Positions 32,870 through 43,100 of a stretch of 64,000 nucleotides of DNA are shown piece after piece. The notes beneath the pieces were generated by a model, which made no database searches, had not been told where the DNA came from, and was given only the letters and a program-made list of their open reading frames with translations. Positions within the stretch are counted from its first letter, which is position 1. Each line of letters starts with the position of its first letter. The translations under genes were made by a program, and so were the position numbers. The stretch spans positions 5,394,001 through 5,458,000 of the forward strand of contig OZ316897.1 in the NCBI GenBank assembly GCA_973895155.1. The letters are read 5' to 3'. The stretch comes from Marsupella aquatica. Its lineage: Eukaryota; Marchantiophyta.

Positions 32870-34265
32870 GAGGCTGCCATTCCACACTTTGGACTGTTGA
32901 TTACCGTCACCTCCATCATTATCCTCGTCAAAATCAAAATTAAGAACAACACAGAGTCTGTCATGCTTCTACTCCCCGCTTGCCTATGCAGAGGTGTGGA
33001 CATGGAGGTGTCTTTGTTCTCTAGAAGTCCAAAGAAAACTTTTGTCGTAGTGTCAAGAAACTCCTTCCGATTTTCAATACCAACTACAAACCGCGCACAA
33101 TAATCTCCAACAACAAATGTACTCCCGGGCCCGATTGTCCAGTCCATCACTATATCCCTTGAAAGGGTAATTAATTCTAAAATTGACTGCATGAAACCCA
33201 CAGGCAGCCTTGAATTCCCAGCAAACGCAAGCTCCGGAAGAGGATCATTTCTTGGAAGGAAAACCAATGAGGTTGGTCATTGAAGGATCCTCTATGTGTG
33301 AAAGGGGCTGGAATTTGGGATCCTTCAAGACCCTACGTTTGGACAAAACACGCCCCAAAACATGGAGAGTAAACGTAAAAATATGCACAAGGAATTACAT
33401 TTTGATCAATATCACCAAAGATACTACTCGGAAAAAGACAAAACCCTTGCATAGAAGAGGATGTTGATACTAGCACTTGGTGCTAGCCTCACCATCACTA
33501 GGGAAAGGATGACTAACTGGGAAACAACCAAAACCGCTTAGTAGCGCCCGACACTATCATAAAGAGGGGACGTCTCTGTTGTACCTGAATATCCAAACGA
33601 GGCCTGTACATTGGGGTGACCATGACAACATTGTGTGTCGAGATACACTGGAATTTCTTCAAATCTTGGCAAGCTGCAATGACCCCGGCAATGACTTTAG
33701 ATACTTGGTCATAGTTGCCCCTATGCAAAATTGCCAGCAATCCATCATCTGCCAAGAAAGGATCCATTGTTCTAAAGAAGGCACTTGGAATCGTATAATC
33801 TTGGAGGGTTCCATTAAGGAACTTTCCTTTCCACAAGTGTTGGTTTCAACCTAGTTGGTAGATATATGAAACCAATATCAACTCCAAAAGCTCTTTCCTT
33901 TCCACCCCACACACCCCTTTTGCTTGATCCCCAGACTTCACAAGCTCCTTCCCCCAGGCAACCTTCAATATTAGAAACCCAGTCTGGTTTTCATCCCTTG
34001 TTAAACAATGAATCAAAACAATCTGTAACGCTTGACTCAAGAAAACAATGTTGAGTGCACTTTCGTTTGAAATTCCCAACATCTCTCTGCAATCCAGTTG
34101 AAGCAATTGACTCACAAGAAGAAGATCCAAACCTGTCATCAATTGGGCCTCTCTTTTTCTTCTTCGTCATACTTGTCGCGTCTATAGGAACAACTGCCTT
34201 TCCATTCTCCCTAGGGGTTCTTGGACCTGGGGTATTTTCCGCACCTGTGTTGGCTTCAAACACAT
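32868..34265 (-). pseudogene. ParB/methyltransferase-like family, long copy: putative amino-methyltransferase domain
   Basis: Minus-strand order: a Lys-rich stretch (MTKKKKRGPIDD), a diverged region, FRTMDPFLADDGLLAILHRG, FQCISTHNVVMVTPMYRP, then after an intron LAFAGNSRLPVGFMQS and DIVMDWTIGPGSTFVVGDY with CARFVVGIENRKEF. The last two resemble the end of beta-class N6-adenine/N4-cytosine DNA methyltransferases: the 'KP...LLxxxI...xGDIVLDPFxGSGTT...xRxxxGIE' pattern, with motif I near the C-terminus. DPF is DWT here. I could not place the catalytic DPPY/W motif; VAWGKE near 33960 is a weak candidate. The class and activity are inferred; the gene is broken by stops and insertions. Confidence 0.6.
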
Positions 34266-34584
34266 GAGGAGTAGCGCCATCCGTCCCATCAGCGGTGGCA
34301 TCTAAGTTTGACTTTCTTCCCCTTGAAAGATGGAGAGATGTTAGTAAATTGAATTGGTTCTAGAACTAGCGCCAGACGCTAGTTTTTTAGTAGGGATCTG
34401 AACCTTTCATATAATCAGTTATGAATAACAGTGCCAAGTGCTAACTAAGGGCTGTCGGGAGTACTTACTTTTTTGGAGAGACCAAGTTGATTCACTTGGA
34501 GTTGCAGATTCATTCCTTGCCTTCACTCTTGGCTTTTGGCTACAATTAAGAGTCCACTTCAATCACAAGACCCTGTGTCATCTC

Positions 34585-35594
34585 CTAGACATACCTTGCT
34601 GGAATTTGTGACTTTTGCAACTTCATAAAACCATCTTTCTCCACCTCGTTGAAAGGCAAATCCCATGTGTCAGTGTCTAGATACCAAGGGCAACGGAGTT
34701 TCTCCCACTCAAACAAGGCACGTGGTGGAGACTTTCCCTTAGTTGGGTACATCAAATACAAATCAACAAGATGGTCACCATCTTTGATCATTACCCACTT
34801 TTGAAATGCCCTAGGGTAAGCCCACAAAAACTCGAGAGATTGCAACTCCATCCACATATAGAAACAAAAAACATATTGTTTGGCTCATTTCCTATTCCAT
34901 TCAGTCCTGCATTCAGTGTAGTAGTCCTTGTCAACATACTTCAATTGCCACATTAAATTGAAGAATTTAGCCTTCACAAGATCTCCAAATGTTTTGAATT
35001 CTTCAATAATGGAATTCACCAGAACATCCAAGGAGTCACAACCGGACTTTGTGAGACAATCAGTCGGCATCCGATCCAAAACCTGCTCCAAAGAGGTAAG
35101 GATCAATCCAATAGCAATCCCCTCCACATAATTCCAAATATGCCATGTATGGCACCAGTGATTTACAGGATCGTCCTTCACACTTGCCAAATGGAAAAAT
35201 TGTTTCCAAACCTTTGGAGTACAATGGGCAACGAGAAGGGTGCACCTCAACTTTGGATCCAGATAAGTCACTGCAATAATGAGGCAGGCACAATCCATAG
35301 TGCAAACAACCGTATCAGGTTTCTTCTCTCTTCTGTTCTTTTATGTAGCGGGAAACATCTTGGCACATGTGCCTGAAGTAGTCACCAAAATCAGGATGGA
35401 GTAATGGAGTGATCTTTGTTACTTTGATCGCCCAATCTTTTGTCACCTCCTTCATCATAGCTTTGTGCCTCTTTGCCGTCTCCTCTTTTTGACCACAAAG
35501 TCCCTTGGGCAGCTGCGAAATGTCTAGATGAGCATGTACCAAAGACCCCTTAGGAGTCTTCTTCCAAATGGCTTCAAACTTTGCAAAACTTGTG
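34585..35594 (-). pseudogene. ParB/methyltransferase-like family, long copy: middle region
   Basis: Minus-strand frames 35594-35315 (ATSFAKFEAIWKKTPKG, VTKDWAIKVTKITPLLHPDF), 35298-34885 (FFHLASVKDDPVNHWCHTWH, DCLTKSGCDSLDVLVNSII) and 34857-34585 (VDLYLMYPTKGKSP, LRCPWYLDTDTWDLPF). The same segments recur in copies 1 and 4. The domain is unknown to me; it lies between the ParB-like part and the methyltransferase-like part and could be a target-recognition or scaffold region. The reading at 35594 joins directly to 41390 across the gypsy insertion. Confidence 0.6.
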
Positions 35595-35599
35595 GCGTC

Positions 35600-37303
35600 T
35601 GTCGTGGAGGGTAACTCACGGGTAGCACTCAACCCAAGCAAAGATATTGCTGTCTCTACCAGTTTGTTCCCCTGGAAGAGCTTAGGGTGGGACCACAAGC
35701 GGAAGATGGATGAATAGACTTTTTAGAAACCAAATAAAACCCCACCTCTATCTTCCAAGAGGTTGGAGGGCTTTCTCCACTTCAAAACAACAAACTACAA
35801 CGACAAAACAACGAGACCTAACTCTCCACAAGGCCCCCCCTCCTCATGAGAGTGCCAAATTTACTAAAGTTCTTTACACAAGGTGACCAGAGAAACCTAT
35901 AATAAATCACCCTGCTAAAAGCTCACTGGAACAAACCATGTTGTTGGGGTCACATCAGCTCCTCCTACCATCAATTGGTTTGCAGGATGAAACTAGGGGC
36001 TGAGCCCATTGGTCCCAATTGCAACCCAATCTCAAGCACCCAAGTTTCAGCAGCCTTTGGCCAAATCAATACTTCTTGTCACCTCCCAGCTCTGAAGTTC
36101 AGACTGTCACTCCGGGGTGTCTACTAACTTCGGCCAACAGAACAGCCAAATCAAGACAACAAAACACACATGGCAAGAAGGTCGCACTTCCAAATTTATT
36201 AAAGTACTCCAAACACAACGACCAGGAAAAACCTGTAATCGCTTTGCCAAAAGCCCACAACTAGAGACACCAAAGCACCATAAGGAATCGCCAATACGCT
36301 GCCAAGGTATACTGCCCGAACCAAGGAAAACCTGAAATCACAACACAATATTCTCTCCTCACTTCAGAAAATCAACCAGATTGGGTACAAGGTAACATCT
36401 AGGTACTCGATCCCTCTAAAGCTCAGTTCTCATGCCAACTACAAAATTGGAGTCATAGCAAAGAAGGATGCAAGAAAAAGAGACTTTATGTAACATCATA
36501 AATTTTCCTGGTACAAATGGAACCTTTGTCCAGGGTCCTTCTCCTTACTTCTCTATAACTATCCACTTTGGGATCATATATTTGTTGATCTTAGTTTCTA
36601 CTCCATGTGGGTAAAGTTTCCACTTAAGCAACAAGGCATCTGTCCCTCAACACAAGAACTACAATCCTTAAATACTCTTCAGCCACTCCAATCCACTCCA
36701 ATCCAAACCTCACCATGGATTGAGTGCTTCCCTCTCTTACTAGCTCCTAATCAAGCTTCTAACCTCCATTCAAACTCTGGTTCATTGATTCAAATCATAG
36801 AATCAAATTTCGCACAGAAAAACTGGAAGCTGTAGACCCCCCTCCGGCATCTGATTTTTCTCTCACGAACCAGACCTTGGTTGGTGCTCATACTTTGCCA
36901 GAAGGTGCGCCTAGTTCCCTTCTACCTTCACACCAAATTTGAGAAAATTTGGTAGAGCAAATGTTGCTCTAGAAAACATTTACCGTTGCTGATTTTCTCT
37001 ATTCATCATTTCTGTGATTTTCAGCTTCGGCGACTTGCGATTGGAACTCCCAACTCCATTTCAACCTTCCCTTCCAACCTACCACCTTCTTCCTCATGTG
37101 CTTCACAATCATAACTAATCACCATCACCATCTTCCCACCAATCAATTGATTACAACAACATTCGTTTGCTTGAAGGTGTGAAATCAGATTTGCAGCAAA
37201 AGCTAGAAAGTTGCAGACCCCCCTCCGACATCTGATTTTTTTCTCACCAACCAGACCTCGGTTGGTGCTCATATTTTTCCAGAAGGTGCACCTACTTTCC
37301 TTC
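35600..37303 (-). repeat. 3' LTR of the third gypsy element (partial)
   Basis: 35600-35716 matches 40055-40171, and 37032-37303 matches 40172-40445. The intervening 35717-37031 is absent from the other LTR, so the LTRs carry different deletions. At 37303/37304 the LTR meets the protease-RT linker, the deletion joint. Confidence 0.75.
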
Positions 37304-39906
37304 TAACACATCCTTGAATTCTAGCAAGAGCTCTTTGTAAGCTTCCATCTCCACATTTTGGATGGTCTTCCCTAGATAGAACTCCATTTCATGTGTGAGG
37401 CTCATCTTCTCATATTGAAATGGCTTAACAGCAAGGGAAAGACTTTCTTCTTGTTCCCTCCCAAAAGTCTCATGGTTGTCCTCCATACCTAGGTCTTCCT
37501 TCAATTGTTGTTGCACCCATTCACTAGTGAATGGCACATCAAGTTCTCCCAATGCATGCTCATTCTTCTTTTCAGTCTCACCAACATCATTAGTCTTTTC
37601 TTGCTGGTTCTCCAAGGGCAAGGGTAAAGGGGTGACCTCTTTCTCTTCTTCATCTTCCTTGACCCATACAGGCTCCTGCTCAGGCTGGTTGAAACCAAAC
37701 TCCTCCTCAGTGGCTGTCTTTAAAGTATTTACCACCATCCAACAATCAGAGACCTGGCCTTCTTCATCAACTTCATCACTCTCAGTTGTGTAGCCCATAG
37801 AAGTGGCTGTTGTCTCTCCTTGATATGCTGGCAGCCCCCACGGAATTTTGACTGAACCAATTTTGAACTCATTGTTCTTCCAGTCCTCCAAGACTCCAAC
37901 CTTGTACAACCAAGGCCTCCCCAAGAGAACCTGGAATGTAGCTGGGATGGGCAGCCTGATCACAACAAAATTCAGCTTGTACTCCAACTCTCCTATCCTA
38001 GTGACAACTTGGGATAGCTTACCCACCGGTACTACCTCTTCCTGGTTAGCCATCCTTAGTATCTTAGGGGTAGGCTCAAATGTTGTGTAGCCTAGGTCGG
38101 CAGCAATTTGCTCCATCATGACATTCACACCTGAACCTCCATCAACTGGTACCCTTATGACCATGCAACCTTCAATCTCAATATCAATTTCAGGTGCTCC
38201 CCAGCCCTCCACTTCAGTGTATCTCACCTCTGAAATGGTTGGTGGCAGCCTCTTCTTCCTTCTAGTCTTCACAGCATCCAACACTTGCTTCCGGTACTTT
38301 GGGTTGTCCTTTAACAATTGCCCAATGGTGACTTCAGCTAGCCTCTTCTCAATGTCTTGCATGATGTTATAGTGTAACTCCCTTCTGGTTGTAGGTGATA
38401 AGGAAGGTCTCACCACCACAGTAGTTCTCTTGGTGCTAGTCTCACCCTCCTTGGCATGTAGCTCCTCTAGGTGTGCTAGCACTTCCTCTGTGACATTGGG
38501 TAGCTCAAAAGTTGGTGCTTCCTTCTCCTCTTCACCATCAGATTTCTCTTCTTCAACTGCTGGTGCCTTGCCCTTCTCCTCATAGTGTTTCCTTCTGGTA
38601 GACACCTTCCACAAATTCTCCTCTTCAACATCTTGGATCCACCTCACATTTGAAATGGTGGCTTCCTCCCTTTGCTGCTCTGCTGCTGTAGGGTTGGAGC
38701 AATTCAAGGTGGTCTGTTCCCTTGGTAGAATGGGGACGTAGCAAGGTGGCGCTCTCTGTTGTACTAGCTTGGGGCATCTAGGCCTTGTGCCCTTCTTCCC
38801 TGCAATTTCCACACAATAAAATGTACTCTCCTTGTATCCTCCGATGGGGGCACTCAGGTGAAATATGACCGGCCTTCCACACTCCCAACAAGTACCAGGT
38901 ATTCTAGGCACTGGATAGCCAGTCCTAGCTCTCATCTCAACACGGATAGTTCCTTGTTGAATGGCATAAAGAGACTCCATCTCCCTAAGTTCAACCTCTT
39001 GTGGACTCATCTCAATCTCCTGAATCATCCTCCAATCAGCTTGGCAATCTTGAGAAAAGTGACCTTCTTTCTTGCAACGGGTACACCATACATTGGTGCG
39101 GGACATAGGTACATGTTTCCTATTCTTCTTGATGTCAGCTATCTGCACCTTCACCTCTTCAATGGCTGCCCTCAAGGTCTGCAACCTTGGCAAGGGTTGT
39201 CTCCTTAGTTGGATGGGGCGGACGGGGCTTAGGATTCTCCTCTACTGAATAGTCATCACTATCCTCTGATTCCTCTTCAAATCTGACCTTCTTCTTGAGC
39301 TTCTTGTCTGCCCAGCGACCGGACAGTAGTGCAGACTTCTCATACATCTTAGCTACATCAACAGCAGCTGCCAAGGTTTGAGGATCTGCCTTCCTTACCT
39401 CAAAATCGAGCAACTCTGGTAGGCCAGAGATGAACCACTCCAACTGAAGGTTAGATGGCGGTGCAGTGGATAACTTCCCAATCAGCTGCTGGACCCGTTG
39501 GGTGTAGCTCCGCAAGGAATCAGTTGGCTTCATCTTGATAGAGTTCAGTCGGGACATCACTCTAGAATCAGCTCCAATCTCCCTGAACTCTTCCTCAAAT
39601 GCTGACTTTAGCCTTGGCCAATCAGCTTTCACTCCAGGTGTCAAAGCATTGTACCACCTCATAGCTTCACCATTGATCAATCCATGAAATAGCCTCTTGG
39701 TAGTGGGTTCATCTCCCCTCATCATTGGCTGCTAAGGTTGCCAAATATTGTTCCATCCAATCATCCACATCTTGACTACCATCTCCCCTGAATCTAGTGT
39801 ACTTGATTCGAAAGGAAGGAGGCATCTTGACTGGAATTACCTCGGTAGGAGTGATCTGAACTGGTACAGCAGCTACAGTCGGTGCAGGTCTGGTCCTCTT
39901 CACCAC
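37304..39906 (-). pseudogene. gag-protease of the third gypsy element
   Basis: The gag starts near 39906 (MVKRTRPAPTVAAV). A frameshift near 39720 leads to the gag domain at 39725-39159 (TKRLFHGLINGEAMRWYNAL, QLEWFISGLPELLDF), then a second frame 39193-37292. That frame has a zinc knuckle CTRCKKEGHFSQDC, a damaged second one, and a protease with VDGGSGVNVM and VLLGRPWLY. The 633-residue frame is open, ending where RT should begin (EAYKELLLEFKDVLEGK). The element lacks all later enzymes and could only move with help. Confidence 0.83.
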
Positions 39907-40032
39907 AGCGTCCCTCGATGAAGCTCTCCCTTCCTCTTGCTGATCTGCAACAATCTTTTTTACACTCCTTGTCGAATATCTTTGCTGTCATTCACTCATC
40001 CAGGTCTTCCACTTCTGGTCTTCACGTCATAA

Positions 40033-40051
40033 CTCCCCGGCAGTGGTGCCA
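40033..40051 (-). promoter_or_regulatory. Primer binding site of the third gypsy element
   Basis: Read on the minus strand: TGGCACCACTGCCGGGGAG, three bases inside the LTR end (40055). It is the tRNA-Asp type, as in the first gypsy element, with G/A and T/C changes. Confidence 0.8.
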
Positions 40052-40054
40052 AAA

Positions 40055-41384
40055 TGTTGTGGAGGGTGACTCACGGGTAGCACACAACCCAAACAAAGAT
40101 ATTGCTATCTCTACCAGTTCGTGCCCATGGAAGAGCTTAGGGTGAGACCACAAGCGAAAGATGGATGAATGACTTGCGATTGGAACTCCCAACTTCATTT
40201 CGACCTTCCCTTCCAACCTACCACCTTCTTCCTCATGTGCTTCACAATCACAACTAATCACCATCACCATCATCCCACCAATCAATTGATTACAACAACA
40301 TTCGTTTGCTTGAAGGTGTGAAATCAGATTTGCAACAAAAGCTAGAAAGTTGCAGACCCCCCTCCGGCATCTGATTTGTTTCTCACCAACCAAACCTTGG
40401 TTGGTGCTCATATTTTGCCAAAAGGTGCGCCTACTTTCCTTCTACCTTCACACCAAATTTCAGCCAATTTGGTTAAGTGAATGTGGCTCAAAAAAATATT
40501 TGGTGTTGTTGAGTTTTCCTACCATTTGTTTTCCACAAATTTCAACTTCGGCGACTTATAATATGACATTATTTCTCCAATTTGACTTGTCTTTCCAAGC
40601 CAACTACTTCACTTTGTTCCCTACAACTGGTGACCACCTAATCCACCATATCTCATCAATCAATTGTTGATGGAGTCTTCACTCCTACCTAATTCCATGC
40701 CTCAATCAGGCTGATCACCAACTAGGGCCTAAAGCTTTGAGTTTTCTGGTGAAAAATGTTGAAAAGTAATCTTGGCCGTCTAAAGTTGGGAGTTCTGGAC
40801 GTCTTCCAGCCGGGACGTCCAAGTCATCAAAACCTTCAAAGTATGTCCCAAAACTATTTTTAACTCCTTAATCTGATTTCCAAAAGTGCTTAAAGTTTTC
40901 CAGATCCTTCTACTACGTACAATCTCCACTCTAGCAAATTTCCAAACGTTTTGGACTAATCTAAGTCTACCAATAAAATACTTAAAGATACCAATTTAGT
41001 ATAAAATTACAAAAACAGAAAATTATTCCAAGTGTCAAAGAACCAAAGTGTTAATATGCGAAACAAAAATGACCCTAACTTCCTAACGACATGTCCGTTT
41101 TGCCTGACATTTTTTTGGGTAGATTTCTCTATCTAAAATCTATCTAATCATAAAAAATTCAGAGTTTTTCATGACCCTACAAAGATTTGATTAAAATATT
41201 GCAAAAGGCTACCCTACCTTAAAACTTTCACTATTAACTTCTCACTCAATCTTCTAGGTTCAAAGTTGGCCAAGGCCTAAAGCCTTCAATTACACTAAAA
41301 TTAAACACAAAGAGGTAATTATAAGTCTTAATAAGCTCAAAAATTAACTAACAGCCTTGTGTGACACCTTTAAGGGGGCACATA
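40055..41384 (-). repeat. 5' LTR of the third gypsy element, with internal tandem units
   Basis: Runs from TATGTG (41384) to CCACAACA (40055). It contains at least two diverged units of about 385 bases, each opening near TCGGCGACTT (40172 and 40551 regions); the 3' LTR has units at 36825-37031 and 37032-37303. Confidence 0.78.
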
Positions 41385-41389
41385 GCGTC

Positions 41390-42102
41390 AATGAGAGGTT
41401 TGTAGTGCTCAAGATTGCGGCTAGAAAAATGTTTTATAAAATTAAAAATTCAGAGGAAGATCGCATGAAAGAAACCAAGAAATTCTGTCCGCATCAAGAA
41501 TCCAAGATGGCTCTACGACAGCTTGTCCCAACCTACAATAATTGTCAACATGGAAATTAGCAATGTCAGGTGCTAGTAAATGGACAGACAAATTATCACA
41601 TCAAAAGTTGAGTGTAAACATATATGTCACGTTCAATGAGACTATTGTCAACAAGAAATTAATGAGACTTATTGGTTCACAACGTGCATGGCTCCACAAG
41701 GCAACCCTAATCTCCATTGAAAATAATGTAGGTAATGCAAGGGTGGTACTTAATGTTGTTAGGGTGCTCTGATCTCACAATTGACCACGAGTACAATCTG
41801 TGATTTCCATTGAAGACACAAAACATCTTGTCCTTCAAAACTTTGAAATTTGGATTGGCCTCACACTCTTTCTCAAACTTCTCATTCTTGGCCACCTAGA
41901 TTGGATCCCAAGAGGCTCAAATCTCATTTGTACAAATTTGTAGAACCTTGTCTGCATTCATCGGCTAAACATAGAATGGCATTCCCATTTGTGAATTTAT
42001 CTAGAAATCCAGAATGACTCTTTCAACTTGTTGATTGAGGCGCTCTGAATCTGCAACATTCGCACAACTTCCATTGGGAGTTATTGACATAGAGGAATTC
42101 AT
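41390..42102 (-). pseudogene. ParB/methyltransferase-like family, long copy: N-terminal ParB-like domain
   Basis: One minus-strand frame opens with ATG at 42102-42100 (MNSSMSITPNG) and runs to about 41707 through stops at 42003-42001 (TAG), 41967-41965 (TAG), 41919-41917 (TGA) and 41898-41896 (TAG); every one fits a C-to-T change. The domain shows MNADKVLQICTNEI, then VLKDKMFCVFNGNHRLYSW, and YHPCITYIIF. The GNHR signature after a beta strand and the flanking pattern resemble the ParB/sulfiredoxin-like fold, which in bacteria and phages is often fused to N6/N4 DNA methyltransferases. After an intron ending near 41545 the reading continues (LGQAVVEPSWILDADRISWF) to the gypsy insertion at 41389. 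Confidence 0.58.
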
Positions 42103-43100
42103 GGTGGCTCCTTCTCCAATCCCCGGAAATCTTTCCCTAAGGACAAAACATGCTTCAAGATGTAGTTGTCCATCAAGAGTCCAACAATGCCCAAATCAAC
42201 TCGAGAGACCTCCTTTGTCGTGTACATAGAGCCACAAAAAGAGGACTAAGAGGACTTGGAATGACCCTCGTGACTATCTGCCATCCTCAAATTACCAAAC
42301 AAAGAGATAGTGGCGGTGGTGAGTGGAACCTCAGACAATGTCATACGCCCCCGAGCCTTGCGTCAGTATGGAGTGTAACAGATTGAGGTACACAATGTGA
42401 CGGTCAAACAGGGTGTTGGAAGAGACAGTTATGCCAAAGTACAAATCTCCCACGAGCGCAAAGTCCCAACATAGGGTTAAGAGATGTAGTACCGACCACC
42501 TCAAAATGGGATTGAAGGGTAACAACAACAGAGCATAACACTTGGCAGATTTTGATTGGGTGTTTGATCATCCCAAACTTTGGTAGTGTATCTTGTAATC
42601 TACAATGTACCTTGGAAGCATGTGGTGCGTCCCATGGCTCCCTAAACCCAAGAAACCCCCTCGCACAAGCCGATTCCCACAGGTTTCGCCCTTGGCCAGG
42701 CCGGTTTTGCGGCTTAGCAGCATGGGACGCTGCTAACCTCCTTCTACTAACATTTTACACACATATACTGGACAGATCCTTCATCGGGTCATGAGATACG
42801 TAGCCGGCCTCTTCTATGTCTTCCCTTGGTCTCCTCTCTTGGTCTTCCTTTAGGTATGTTTGGATTCCGCCGCCGAAATGATCCCCAACTGGCTTGGGTA
42901 AGCCGCTAAGACCTCTCTCAGCTCGACACATCCAACTCTTACTACCTTGCTTACACCCTTCTCTTGGTTGATGTGGGCAATCTTCAAACAAGTTAATGCG
43001 ACACACAAATAGCAAAATGACTCCTTTTGATTGAGTTATACCATGCACTTGCCATACAAACAATACTTCTCATACACAAGATCTGCGAACTAAGCCGTGA
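42103..43100. other. Upstream region of the long copy; no supportable gene
   Basis: No coding frame of note. It includes one copy of a GGTAT..TTCCGCCGCCG hairpin module (42852-42880). Confidence 0.45.

Larger units (their letters stand above)
35600..41384 (-). mobile_element. Third Ty3/gypsy element (Athila/Tat-like), inserted in the long copy, pol deleted
   Basis: Minus-strand element with 5' LTR 41384-40055, tRNA-Asp-type PBS 40051-40033, gag and protease down to about 37304, then a direct jump into LTR sequence that ends at 35600. RT, RNase H and integrase are missing. GCGTC flanks both ends (35595-35599 and 41385-41389), a 5-bp target duplication. Removing the element rejoins an open reading: NLEHYKPLIDA on one side and TSFAKFEAIW on the other. 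gag and protease are related to the first gypsy element (shared GAPEIDI and VDGG). Confidence 0.87.

Noticed and set aside
33960-33980. VAWGKE as the DPPW catalytic motif of the methyltransferase-like domain
   Set aside because: Only a weak match and not conserved in the other copies that cover the region; left as unplaced.
35315-35698. Start MWSHPKLFQGNKLVETAI as the true N-terminus of the methyltransferase-like gene
   Set aside because: Bases above 35599 are the LTR end of the gypsy element; the same text occurs at 40055-40171.
37476-37793. Ser-rich plus-strand ORF
   Set aside because: Antisense of the acidic linker of the gypsy gag-protease frame.
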